From CAVCAD01 sp036653735 (lineage in GTDB: Bacteria; Bacillota_I; Bacilli_A; RF39; UBA660), in contig JAVVTI010000007.1 of the NCBI GenBank assembly GCA_036653735.1, positions 1 to 33,994 on the forward strand: a stretch of DNA of 33,994 nucleotides, given 5' to 3'. Position numbers and translations under genes: made by a program. Every line of letters begins with the position of its first letter. The first letter of the stretch is position 1. Under the pieces are notes generated by a model. That model saw only the letters and a program-made list of their open reading frames with translations. It was not told where the DNA came from and did no database searches. Positions 16,129 to 24,142 of this stretch are shown here, in pieces.

Positions 16129-16704
16129 ATGTCAATGCCAATAATAATATCAAGTAACATAAAAAGATGTCAAGCTATAACAGATGTCATAGAATCAGTA
16201 GCACTACAAGAAACAGGACTATCACACATAATAAATGCAGAAGGTGAAAAAATACAAAAAGCTCTAGAACTTAGTAAAACAAATGAAGAACTTCTAAAAG
16301 TAAACGATTCAGTCCAATCAATGGTAAAATCTATTACTATTCTAGAATCTATTCTACAAGATAAATTAAATGTATGCTTATCTAAAGATTGCCCAGACAC
16401 TCCATGTGTAAAACCAGTAGTAGAAGCAACTCTTGAAGATAAAAGCACAGGAACTTTAGTACTTACAGAACCCGGACTTTATACATTTACAGGAAATAAA
16501 AAAGTAGCAAAAATTAAAATAACTTCTTCTCCAGTTGCTACTGTTACCAATATTAACCCTCTACCAGTAGGAGTAACACTAGTAAATAATACAATAACAT
16601 TTACTGAAACCTATGTATCTACAGTAGAAAACACACTAAACTTTAACATAGGAGATGCACCTTGTAATACTTTATTAAAAATAATAGCTAAAGCTGTAGC
16701 TTAA
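16129..16704 (+). CDS. Small partner protein sharing the C-terminal helical module of the DUF11 protein
   Basis: I do not recognise a named family. Residues 17-83 of this 191-residue protein align with residues 715-781 of the upstream protein: DVIESVALQETGLSHIINAEGEK matches DIIYSISQAQKALASIADSEGKK, and the segments ending in QDKLNV and IQKLNV align too. A cysteine cluster follows (Cys83, Cys88, Cys93). The second half is a beta-rich domain with LTEPGLYTFTG and PVGVTLVNNTITFTETY. There is no signal peptide. AAAGGAG lies before the ATG, and the 43-base gap makes co-transcription with the DUF11 gene likely. A role as anchor or cross-linking partner on the spore is inferred from the shared module and cysteines. 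Confidence 0.8.
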   Translation: MSMPIIISSNIKRCQAITDVIESVALQETGLSHIINAEGEKIQKALELSKTNEELLKVNDSVQSMVKSITILESILQDKLNVCLSKDCPDTPCVKPVVEATLEDKSTGTLVLTEPGLYTFTGNKKVAKIKITSSPVATVTNINPLPVGVTLVNNTITFTETYVSTVENTLNFNIGDAPCNTLLKIIAKAVA

Positions 16705-16714
16705 TATATATAAT

Positions 16715-16758
16715 AAAGGGGCTAAGTATGAAAACCATTATTCATACTTAGCCCCTTT
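16715..16758. terminator. Long bidirectional terminator after the surface-protein operon
   Basis: A perfect 18-bp stem (16715-16732 with 16741-16758) has an 8-base loop and A/T-rich flanks on both sides. It is the strongest hairpin in the window and would stop both the surface-protein transcript and the converging Ca2+ ATPase transcript. Confidence 0.9.
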
Positions 16759-16785
16759 TATTACATTAACTATAATTTTATATAA

Positions 16786-19383
16786 TTAATCCTTAAACCT
16801 CTTACTTATAAATTTCTTACTACCCTCATCCATTATAAACATAAGAAAAACAGATAAAAAACAATAAAATACTTGTATAAAACTAAGAGTACATAAATGA
16901 AATACACTTCTTAATGGAGTAACAAATATTAGTATCTGAAAGACACTTAATAATAATAAACATTTATTTAAATTAGTATTACTAAATATATTTTTATTAA
17001 TAACATTACACTTTAAATTCCTACAAGAATAAGCAAATATCATCTCCTGTAATACTAATGTTAAAAAAGCCATAGTAGCCCCAACCTCTAAATTAAATAT
17101 TTTAATATTAATAAAATAAATACATAATATAGATATAGTTTTTAAAATCCCAGAAGTAACCATCTTAGCCACTAAAAAATTAGTAAAAAATGAACTATTC
17201 TTCTTTCTAACCTTCCTATTCATAATATTATCTCCAGCTTTTTCAAATGCTAATGCAGTAGCTGGAATAGAATCAGTAATTAAATTAATATATAATAATT
17301 GAATAGGAAGGAATATCTCTAAACCAAACATCATACCAATAAATACAACAAGTACCTCAGCTATATTCCCAGTAAGAAGATATACAAGTACATTTCTAAT
17401 ATTATCAAATATTCTTCTTCCTTCTTCAACAGCTATTACTATTGTAGAAAAACTATCATCCGCTAATATAATATCCGAAACTCCCTTAGATACCTCAGTC
17501 CCAGTTATCCCCATTCCAATACCTATATCAGCTGTCTTTAAAGCTGGTGCATCATTTACACCATCACCTGTCATAGCTACAATTTTATTATTCTCTTGCC
17601 AAGCATCCACAATAGCTAACTTATTAGTAGGACTAACCCTAGCATATACATTATACTTATTAACCTCATTAACAAGTTCTTCAAAAGTAAATTTATCCAA
17701 CTCTTCCCCTGTAATAGCCTCATCATCATTAACTAAAATACCTGTTTCTCTAGCTATAGCAGTAGCAGTAGACAAACTATCACCCGTTATTAAAATAGGT
17801 CTAATATTTGCCTTCTTACATATTGCAATAGACTCTTTAACATTCTCTCTAGGAGGATCTATCATAGAACTTAACCCTACAAATACCATATCACTTTCTA
17901 AATTATTACTAAGAACATAATCATCTTCTATATCCTTGTAAGCATATGCAATAACCCTATATGCCTTATTAGATTCACTAGTCTCAACAAGATTTAACTT
18001 ATCTCTAATTTCATCATCTAACTTTACTTCCTTATCATCAATAAGTATCCTACTACATCTTTTTATTATAGAATCAAAACTTCCCTTAGTAAGTAACTTA
18101 TTCTTATTTCCATACTTATTAATAGTAGACATCATCTTTCTAGAAGAATCAAAAGGAAGTTCATCTAACCTCTCATGACTACTTCTAACCTTATCAATAT
18201 TTTCATACGCATCAGCATAAGAATAAAGAGCTATCTCAGTAGCCTCCCCTATATACTCTGATTCACTTTTCTCAACATCATTATTAAGTATCATAATATC
18301 TATTAATATATTACTAGTTTTAAGATCATCTATAAATTTATTATTAAAAAATATTCTCTTAACACACATCTTATTCTGAGTAATAGTACCTGTCTTATCA
18401 CTACAAATAATCTCAGTACTACCAAGAGTCTCAACAGAAGACATTTGCCTAACAATAGCATTCTTCTTAGCCATAGAAGATACACCTAAAGAAAGAACTA
18501 TAGTTATAACAGCAGGAAGTCCCTCAGGTATAGCAGCAACTGCTAAAGAAATAGAAAGCATAATAACACTACTTATCTCCATCTTCTTAGTAATCCCTAC
18601 TATCATCATAATAACAATAATAATACCAATTATTATAGATAACGCCTTACTAATATCATCAATTTTCTTCTCAAGAGGAGTAAACTCTTTAATATTAATA
18701 TCTAAACTTTTAGCTATTAAACCAATCTCAGTATTCATACCAGTATCTGTTACAATAGCATGACACTTCCCATATATAATAGCAGTCCCACTATAAATCA
18801 TATTCTTTCTTTTAGCAAGTATAGTACCCTTTTCAAGAGGTAATATATCCTTTTTAACTTCTATAGACTCACCAGTTAAAGAAGATTCATTAACCTCTAA
18901 CTGAACTTCCCATATTATTCTTGCATCTGCACAAACGGTATCACCAGCCTCTAAAACTAAAACATCACCTATTACAACATCCTTACTATCAATAACACAT
19001 AACTTACCATCTCTTTTTACTTTAACATTACTTTCCTGCATCTTCTTAAGGGAATCAATTGCTTTATCAGCTTTCATTTCCTGAATAAACCCAAGAACCG
19101 CATTAACAAATATTATAGCAAGTATTATAATACTATCTACAAAAGATGTCTTATTTAAAATAGAAACCAAAAAAGATATAACAGCTGCTACTAATAATAT
19201 ACCAATCATTAAATCTTGAAACTGCTTAAAAAACTTTATAAGCTTAGAATTCTTATTAATAACCTTTAATTCATTCTTACCATATAACTTCTGCCTTCTT
19301 ATGACTTCTTCATTACTTAATCCCATTAAAGAAGAATTTAATTTGTGTATTACTTCTTCCTTATTAAGTTCATAATATTCCAT
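16786..19383 (-). CDS. P-type Ca2+-transporting ATPase (P2A, SERCA/PMCA-like)
   Basis: This membrane pump exports Ca2+ using ATP. The 865 residues cover all domains: an actuator with TGES (170-173), a phosphorylation domain with DKTGT (Asp329), hinge TGDGVNDAP near residue 600, and ten predicted helices. Calcium-site signatures are present: PEGLP (286-290) in helix 4 and the NLITDSIPA segment in helix 6. AAGGAGA lies four bases before the ATG, and an extended -10 (TGnTATACT, minus strand, 19411-19416) lies 28 bases upstream without an obvious -35. It is monocistronic and ends at the long bidirectional hairpin. In spore formers such pumps can serve general calcium homeostasis; a spore role is not shown. 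Confidence 0.95.
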   Translation of the reverse strand: MEYYELNKEEVIHKLNSSLMGLSNEEVIRRQKLYGKNELKVINKNSKLIKFFKQFQDLMIGILLVAAVISFLVSILNKTSFVDSIIILAIIFVNAVLGFIQEMKADKAIDSLKKMQESNVKVKRDGKLCVIDSKDVVIGDVLVLEAGDTVCADARIIWEVQLEVNESSLTGESIEVKKDILPLEKGTILAKRKNMIYSGTAIIYGKCHAIVTDTGMNTEIGLIAKSLDINIKEFTPLEKKIDDISKALSIIIGIIIVIMMIVGITKKMEISSVIMLSISLAVAAIPEGLPAVITIVLSLGVSSMAKKNAIVRQMSSVETLGSTEIICSDKTGTITQNKMCVKRIFFNNKFIDDLKTSNILIDIMILNNDVEKSESEYIGEATEIALYSYADAYENIDKVRSSHERLDELPFDSSRKMMSTINKYGNKNKLLTKGSFDSIIKRCSRILIDDKEVKLDDEIRDKLNLVETSESNKAYRVIAYAYKDIEDDYVLSNNLESDMVFVGLSSMIDPPRENVKESIAICKKANIRPILITGDSLSTATAIARETGILVNDDEAITGEELDKFTFEELVNEVNKYNVYARVSPTNKLAIVDAWQENNKIVAMTGDGVNDAPALKTADIGIGMGITGTEVSKGVSDIILADDSFSTIVIAVEEGRRIFDNIRNVLVYLLTGNIAEVLVVFIGMMFGLEIFLPIQLLYINLITDSIPATALAFEKAGDNIMNRKVRKKNSSFFTNFLVAKMVTSGILKTISILCIYFINIKIFNLEVGATMAFLTLVLQEMIFAYSCRNLKCNVINKNIFSNTNLNKCLLLLSVFQILIFVTPLRSVFHLCTLSFIQVFYCFLSVFLMFIMDEGSKKFISKRFKD

Positions 19384-19510
19384 AAACTCTCCTTACACTT
19401 AACATAAATAAGTATAACATAAAAACAAGTAAATAATAAAGTAAAACACCTCTTCTTATTTATCTTTCTTATACTATAAATTACTAAAAAAGTAATAACC
19501 ACGCTATCAA

Positions 19511-19542
19511 AAACCTACAAAAGTTATTGTCATAAACCTACA
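19511..19542. repeat. Direct repeat in the Fic/Ca2+ ATPase intergenic region
   Basis: AAACCTACA occurs at 19511-19519 and 19534-19542 (23-base period), with partly conserved sequence following each copy (TTGTCAT and TTGACAT). About two helical turns separate the copies, which would suit a regulator binding upstream of the Ca2+ ATPase gene. Confidence 0.35.
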
Positions 19543-19572
19543 TTTTATTTTGACATTTAAAAGAAAAAACCT

Positions 19573-20286
19573 CTAATAAAATTTTACTTTATCTTCTATT
19601 TTCTTGCTATCACTAATGCTATTATTACCTAATTCTATACCATCAATACTACTATCATATATCCATTTTTTAATATCTTCCATATTATTTGTTTCATAAA
19701 ATTTAATTAGTTTTGTAAAGAAAATCACTTGATTTTCTTTAGATATAGTAATAATTCCACAACCATTATCTATCATTAATTTATTAGCAAATAACATTCC
19801 AACTCTTTTATTACCATCTAAAAACATTTGTTTTCTCATGATATATAACATTACTTCAATAGCTATTTCAGTTTTTGATTTAGTCTCCTGTTTAAAAATA
19901 TTCTCTAATTCCTCTTTAATTTGGCTCTCAATTGGAAATTCTGGTTTCCATTCTGTTCCGCCCATATTAACAGGTGTTGTTCTTAATCTTCCAGGATTAA
20001 AAACCAATTTATCAGTAACTAATTTATGCAATTCACATAAACATTTATAATCATAATCAATGCACTCATTTTCTAGTATAAATTGCCAAGCATATTTTAG
20101 ATTACTAATTGCTATTACTTGATCTACTGTTAAATTATTTACCATTCCGCCATCATATATTGCTTGTGTTTCAGGATATGTTACACCAATTCCCTCAAGA
20201 TTAGCACTTTTCCATATATAATCAACTATATTTCTTTTTACTATAAAAATATTTTGTTCCCTTGTTAATTTATATTTATCTTGCAT
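19573..20286 (-). CDS. Fic-domain protein with catalytic His replaced by Gln
   Basis: Fic enzymes usually transfer AMP or another phosphate-containing group to target proteins. The 237-residue protein shows the fold: NPGRLRTTPVNMGGT (flap region, about 97-111) and the core loop QMFLDGNKR (153-161). In the canonical motif HxFx(D/E)GN(G/K)R the first residue is the catalytic histidine; here it is Gln153. The N-terminal helix carries SANLEG (27-32), which fits the (S/T)xxxE(G/N) inhibitory motif, so it looks like a self-inhibited class II Fic. It may be inactive, regulatory or use altered chemistry. AAAGGAGA lies seven bases before the ATG. No antitoxin gene is evident. The surroundings look like an accessory patch. 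Confidence 0.85.
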   Translation of the reverse strand: MQDKYKLTREQNIFIVKRNIVDYIWKSANLEGIGVTYPETQAIYDGGMVNNLTVDQVIAISNLKYAWQFILENECIDYDYKCLCELHKLVTDKLVFNPGRLRTTPVNMGGTEWKPEFPIESQIKEELENIFKQETKSKTEIAIEVMLYIMRKQMFLDGNKRVGMLFANKLMIDNGCGIITISKENQVIFFTKLIKFYETNNMEDIKKWIYDSSIDGIELGNNSISDSKKIEDKVKFY

Positions 20287-20621
20287 TTATTTTTCTCCTT
20301 TTCATATATCATATTAACTATTTTATCATAATATTTTATTTTATTCTCTTGTATCAATGATTAACTCATAAACAAATTATTTTAAATTATATTACAACTA
20401 ACAATATAATTATACCACTAAAAAGGTGCTAGTGAAAATTATATTTAAATCTCATTTACAAGTCACCACTAACTCTTTTCCTAGTATTTTCCTTGTATTT
20501 TCCTGGTAAATTTTCAATATTTAATTAATTTAAATTTCTCATATTATCATAATCAGTTAATAGCAATCAAATTTACCATTGCTTAACAATTTATCAACAT
20601 AAAAACTAACCTTCTCATCAT
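20287..20621. other. Gene-poor stretch upstream of fic with possible coding remnants
   Basis: No intact gene is visible. On the minus strand, short frames of protein-like composition occur one after another: 20557-20640 reads RFDLYLNDEKVSFYVDK and further to DCY, and another around 20457-20525 reads IENLPGKYKENTRKRV. They lie in different frames, as expected for a decaying gene. GTATTTTCCT is repeated at 20484-20493 and 20495-20504. AGCAAT/ATTGCT forms a small inverted repeat around 20562-20583. The promoter of fic should lie in its first part. Confidence 0.4.
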
Positions 20622-20743
20622 TTAGGTATAAATCAAATCTTCATCAACTCTATAATTACTTATATAAAAATCTTCAAATATTTCATTTATTTTTCTTAGC
20701 AAAATGTTTTTCTCTCTAAATTCCTTTTCATATACCTCCTTCA

Positions 20744-20759
20744 AAGGCTTTAAAGCCTT
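20744..20759. repeat. 16-bp perfect palindrome
   Basis: AAGGCTTTAAAGCCTT directly follows the T-run of the adjacent terminator on the minus strand. It may be an extra hairpin or a binding site. Confidence 0.4.
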
Positions 20760-20761
20760 AT

Positions 20762-20792
20762 AAAAAAAAAGTATCCCAGCTCTCGCTGGGAT
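20762..20792 (-). terminator. GC-rich Rho-independent terminator downstream of the ABC exporter
   Basis: On the minus strand ATCCCAGC-GAGA-GCTGGGAT (20773-20792) is followed by AC and nine T's (20762-20770). It has the classic shape of an intrinsic terminator, probably ending the pduL-ABC transcript about 130 bases past the permease stop. Its GC content is far above the local average. Confidence 0.8.
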
Positions 20793-20924
20793 TTCAGGGG
20801 GTTTTGGTGAATACACTCTCACATTAATATCGTAAGAAGTATATTCATAATCACATAATATCACTACCATGCTAAACCAATAATATTATAATTTAATATA
20901 AAAGTCAATTTATTTCTAATACAT

Positions 20925-22232
20925 TTATTTTTCCTTTACAGCAGTTGCTATCTTTTTCCATAACTTACTAGATGAATAATTTAAAATACCTACTTTATAT
21001 ATTCTAAGACCATATTTAACAAGTAAAAAATTAGTTCCTACTAAAAGTGTAGCTGATATTAAAACATCTATAAAAGATACTTGTCCTATCATAAGAAGAA
21101 CTGGGGACAATATACCAGAAATAAATGGTACATAAGAAAGTATCTTAATAAACAACGCATTATCATAAGTAGATGCTACTATAGCCATATAATAAGCAAA
21201 CATTAAAATTAACATAAGTGGTGTTTGCAATTGTTGATAATCTTCAATACTAGTAGTCATAGAAGCAAGTATACCTGCTAACAAGGAATACGCTAAAAAT
21301 GTAAGTAAAAACATAATAATAACAAGTGGTAAAGCCTTTAGAATATTAGACAGAATACCACTATCTACTAATCCTGAAACTATCTCATTACTATTAATCC
21401 CTAACCCAGAAAGAAGATTATCTTTAACAAGCAACTTCCTAGTAATAATACCTACAAACCCATAAAATAATAGTAAAAAACTCTGTATTAAAACAAATGC
21501 ATTAGCACTTATTATCTTAGCTAGAAAATGTACCTTAGGAGACACACTAGATATAATAATCTCCATACTCTTAGAAGTCTTTTCCTCATTAATCTCAGCT
21601 CCTATAGAATTAACAACCATAATAATCAGCATAAATATAGGAACAATAAATATAGGAATAAGCATATTACTTAAAAATTTCATAAACTCATTCTTCTCGT
21701 CTAAATTCTCAGATAAATATTCTCTCTTAACATTAACAGGTTGATAAATAGTAGCAAGTTCATCTTTATCAATACTACTTTTAGATAAAAAGATATTCTG
21801 TTTAGTATTAGAAAGAGTAGTCATAATACTTTGAAACATAGCACTATCAATAAACTCATAACTTATAACTAAGGTATCAACACTCTTATCATTTTCAGCA
21901 ATATCTAAAATAATATGCTTCTCTTTTTCATCCTTAATCTTACTCTTAACAATAGAATAATCTTTATCTATTTCTTTTATTTCAATATTTTGTTTATTAC
22001 CTAAAGCATTACTCTTCTCAAACTCCTTAACAAACTCATTATAATACTCACTATTATTAATATATACAGTAGTAGGATCATTAAAATCCCCACCAAAAAA
22101 CTTAATTACATTATCTATATTACATATAATAGGTATAAATAAAAATAATAATACATTAACAATTAAAAACCATTTACTCTTAAACTTCCTATTTAAATTA
22201 TACTTAACTAAATACCATAATTTATTTTTCAT
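20925..22232 (-). CDS. ABC-2 type exporter permease (NatB/YhaP-like)
   Basis: This is the membrane subunit of an ABC exporter. The 435-residue protein has one N-terminal helix, an extracytoplasmic domain of about 160 residues, then about five to six helices. The signature EEKTSKSMEIIISSVSPK before the second helix is typical of NatB/YhaP permeases. The start used is the ATG at 22230-22232, which overlaps the ATPase gene by 11 bases; the frame is open 12 codons further up, but family length favours this one. It works with the ATPase encoded upstream. Substrate is unknown; NatAB exports sodium, and YhaQP is also implicated in sodium or toxic-compound efflux. Confidence 0.88.
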   Translation of the reverse strand: MKNKLWYLVKYNLNRKFKSKWFLIVNVLLFLFIPIICNIDNVIKFFGGDFNDPTTVYINNSEYYNEFVKEFEKSNALGNKQNIEIKEIDKDYSIVKSKIKDEKEKHIILDIAENDKSVDTLVISYEFIDSAMFQSIMTTLSNTKQNIFLSKSSIDKDELATIYQPVNVKREYLSENLDEKNEFMKFLSNMLIPIFIVPIFMLIIMVVNSIGAEINEEKTSKSMEIIISSVSPKVHFLAKIISANAFVLIQSFLLLFYGFVGIITRKLLVKDNLLSGLGINSNEIVSGLVDSGILSNILKALPLVIIMFLLTFLAYSLLAGILASMTTSIEDYQQLQTPLMLILMFAYYMAIVASTYDNALFIKILSYVPFISGILSPVLLMIGQVSFIDVLISATLLVGTNFLLVKYGLRIYKVGILNYSSSKLWKKIATAVKEK

Positions 22233-23121
22233 ATGTCTCACCCACCTTTGCAATAAATATCTCTTCAAGCGAAGCTTCCTCTACTACAAACTTCTCTATT
22301 ATCTTCTTCTTAGAAATATAATTAAAAACTTCCTTAACACACTTATCATCATTAATTTTAACTATATACTCATCCTTCTTCTTAGTAACACTTAAAACAC
22401 CATTAATACTTTTAAGTTCTACTTCACTAACATCACCCTTTATTAATATATTCTTCTTCTTATAATCTTTTTTAATCTTTTCTAAAGAACCACTAAGAAC
22501 CGCTTTACCCTTTAGTAACACCACTAAATTATCACAAAAAAACTCAGCATGATCCATCCTATGAGTAGAAAATATAATAATAGTTCCCTTCTTCTTAAAC
22601 TCAAGTATTTCATTCTTAAAAAGTTCTATATTAATAGGATCAAGACCACTAAATGGCTCATCAAGTATTAATAACTTAGGATCATTAAGTATAGCTATTA
22701 TAAACTGAACCTTCTGTTGATTACCCTTAGATAGTTCTTTAATCTTTCTATTCTTATAATCCTTTATATCAAACTTATCTAAATAATAATCAAGTTTATT
22801 AATTATTTCATCTTCCTTCATACCCTTTAAAGAACCATAAAAAATAGCCTGCTCAAGAACACTCATCCTAAGAAGTAAACTTCTTTCTTCAGTTAAAAAC
22901 CCTACCTTATCAGTAACACTATAATCAATAGGCTTACCATTTAAAGTAATATTTCCACTACTTTTATCAAGAAGTCCTATAATCATTCTAAAAGTAGTAG
23001 TCTTACCAGCCCCATTAACACCTAAAAGTCCAAATATTTCTCCTTCTTTTATTTCAAAAGATAAATTATCTACAGCTAATATATTACCATAATATTTACT
23101 AACATTTTCTATTTTTAACAC
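22222..23121 (-). CDS. ABC exporter ATPase (NatA/YhaQ-like)
   Basis: This is the nucleotide-binding subunit that powers the NatB-like permease. In 299 residues it shows Walker A GVNGAGKT (34-41), signature LSKGNQ (130-135), Walker B LLILDEP (150-156) and switch His187. A C-terminal regulatory domain of about 80 residues ends in EEASLEEIFIAKVGE. The start codon is GTG, which shares one base with the pduL stop (TAGTG). A GGAGG ten bases upstream, inside pduL, supports it. Expression is therefore coupled to pduL, an unusual partnership. Confidence 0.93.
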   Translation of the reverse strand: MLKIENVSKYYGNILAVDNLSFEIKEGEIFGLLGVNGAGKTTTFRMIIGLLDKSSGNITLNGKPIDYSVTDKVGFLTEERSLLLRMSVLEQAIFYGSLKGMKEDEIINKLDYYLDKFDIKDYKNRKIKELSKGNQQKVQFIIAILNDPKLLILDEPFSGLDPINIELFKNEILEFKKKGTIIIFSTHRMDHAEFFCDNLVVLLKGKAVLSGSLEKIKKDYKKKNILIKGDVSEVELKSINGVLSVTKKKDEYIVKINDDKCVKEVFNYISKKKIIEKFVVEEASLEEIFIAKVGETYEK

Positions 23122-23687
23122 TATAAAATAACCTCCATTTCTTCTTTATTACTAATTAAAAATGCATTAGCATCATCTGTATCAATATGTATTTCATTAT
23201 TATATAAATCACTTACTTTTATATGAACATTTTCTAAAACTCCACCCTTAACACCATCTTTTTTAATACTAACAACATCTCCACTACATATATTATTAAC
23301 AGCAGCATTTCCTTTATTAATATGTATATGCCTGCATGGTATAATAACACAACTATTAAGCATAACCTTATTAATAGAAGACTCAACCTCTAAAGATTCA
23401 CTACCTATTAAATCTCCACTATCCCTTACAGGTGGATTAATTTTTAATTTAAAAGCATCACTCTTACTTATTTCTATTTGATTATATTTTCTTAAAGGAC
23501 CAAGTACTCTTACGTTATTAAACTCCCCATCCTTACTTCTTATAGTAACAGTCTCATTACAAGCATACTCTCCTGTTTGATATAAATCACACTTCTTACT
23601 AAGTACATAATCACTTCCAAAAAGTATATTCTTAGTATCCTCATCTAAATGTATATGCCTTGCACTTACTCCAACTATAATTTTCAT
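23121..23687 (-). CDS. pduL: PduL-type phosphotransacylase
   Basis: This enzyme interconverts acyl-CoA and acyl phosphate (acetyl or propanoyl), allowing ATP formation with acetate kinase. The 188 residues contain both family halves: VGVSARHIHL (His11, His13), LGPLRKYNQIEIS, PPVRDSG, then IPCRHIHI (His120, His122) and EIHIDTDDANAF (His167). These histidines match the zinc-ligand positions of the family. No microcompartment targeting peptide or shell genes are present, so it probably acts as the housekeeping phosphate acetyltransferase in the cytoplasm, replacing Pta. AAGGGAG lies about ten bases before the ATG. The symbol is by family. Confidence 0.9.
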   Translation of the reverse strand: MKIIVGVSARHIHLDEDTKNILFGSDYVLSKKCDLYQTGEYACNETVTIRSKDGEFNNVRVLGPLRKYNQIEISKSDAFKLKINPPVRDSGDLIGSESLEVESSINKVMLNSCVIIPCRHIHINKGNAAVNNICSGDVVSIKKDGVKGGVLENVHIKVSDLYNNEIHIDTDDANAFLISNKEEMEVIL

Positions 23688-23712
23688 TTAATTAAACATC
23701 TCCCTTAAAATA

Positions 23713-23741
23713 ATAATAAACTATTACATCATTTTATTCAA
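23713..23741 (-). promoter_or_regulatory. Promoter of the pduL-ABC exporter operon
   Basis: On the minus strand TTGAAT (23736-23741), 17-base spacer and TATTAT (23713-23718), 26 bases before the pduL ATG. Confidence 0.5.
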
Positions 23742-23778
23742 GTAAAAAGAATAGAATTATAATAGAAAGGAGATTATT

Positions 23779-24096
23779 ATGAATGGTAGTTTTTATCCTA
23801 ACTCATCTTTTGAATCCAATAATTTAAATCAAAGAGATACTATGCAAGGATCTTTACCTATGGAACAAAGTTATATAGAAAATATACTAAGAAGCAACAT
23901 AGGAAAAAAAGTTAAAGCATACTTTTCTTACTCTGATGCAAGAGACTGGACTAACAAAATATACACAGGAATAATAGAGCAAGCTGGTAGAGATCATCTA
24001 ATAATAAGTGATCCCCAAACAGGAGTATGGTACTTACTTAAACTAATATACTTAGATTATGTAGAATTTGTTGACAAAATTAAATATGGACTATAA
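23779..24096 (+). CDS. gerQ: Spore coat protein GerQ
   Basis: GerQ is an inner-coat protein that positions the cortex-lytic enzyme CwlJ and is needed for calcium-dipicolinate germination in Bacillus. The conserved core starts at residue 27 with PMEQSYIENILR. It continues through the GIIEQAGRDHLIISDPQTG block (about 64-82) to YLLKLIYLDYVEF, nearly invariant in the family. The variable N-terminus (1-42) contains no lysine; in B. subtilis, N-terminal lysines are the transglutaminase cross-linking sites, so cross-linking may differ here. AAAGGAG lies six bases before the ATG. It is divergent from pduL. Confidence 0.95.
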   Translation: MNGSFYPNSSFESNNLNQRDTMQGSLPMEQSYIENILRSNIGKKVKAYFSYSDARDWTNKIYTGIIEQAGRDHLIISDPQTGVWYLLKLIYLDYVEFVDKIKYGL

Positions 24097-24142
24097 TATT
24101 TAATAAAACTTTGATATAATATAAGTACTAAGGAGAAATAAA

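Larger units (their letters stand above)
20622..20870 (-). pseudogene. Uncertain 82-codon frame, possibly a gene remnant, containing a terminator
   Basis: The frame could encode 82 residues ending in a charged amphipathic stretch (NILLRKINEIFEDFYISNYR). I recognise no family. Its ATG has no ribosome binding site. The middle codons (SPKPPEIPARAG) are read from a GC-rich hairpin with a T-run, which is unlike coding sequence. Another frame (20557-20640) continues with protein-like sequence past its stop, suggesting a frameshifted remnant. It lies between the ABC exporter and fic. An alternative is that the first 100 bases are a non-coding transcript or leader that stops at the hairpin. Confidence 0.3.

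Noticed and set aside
16170..16448. Minus-strand frame of 92 codons rich in serine
   Set aside because: Antisense shadow of the conserved helical module in 16129-16704.
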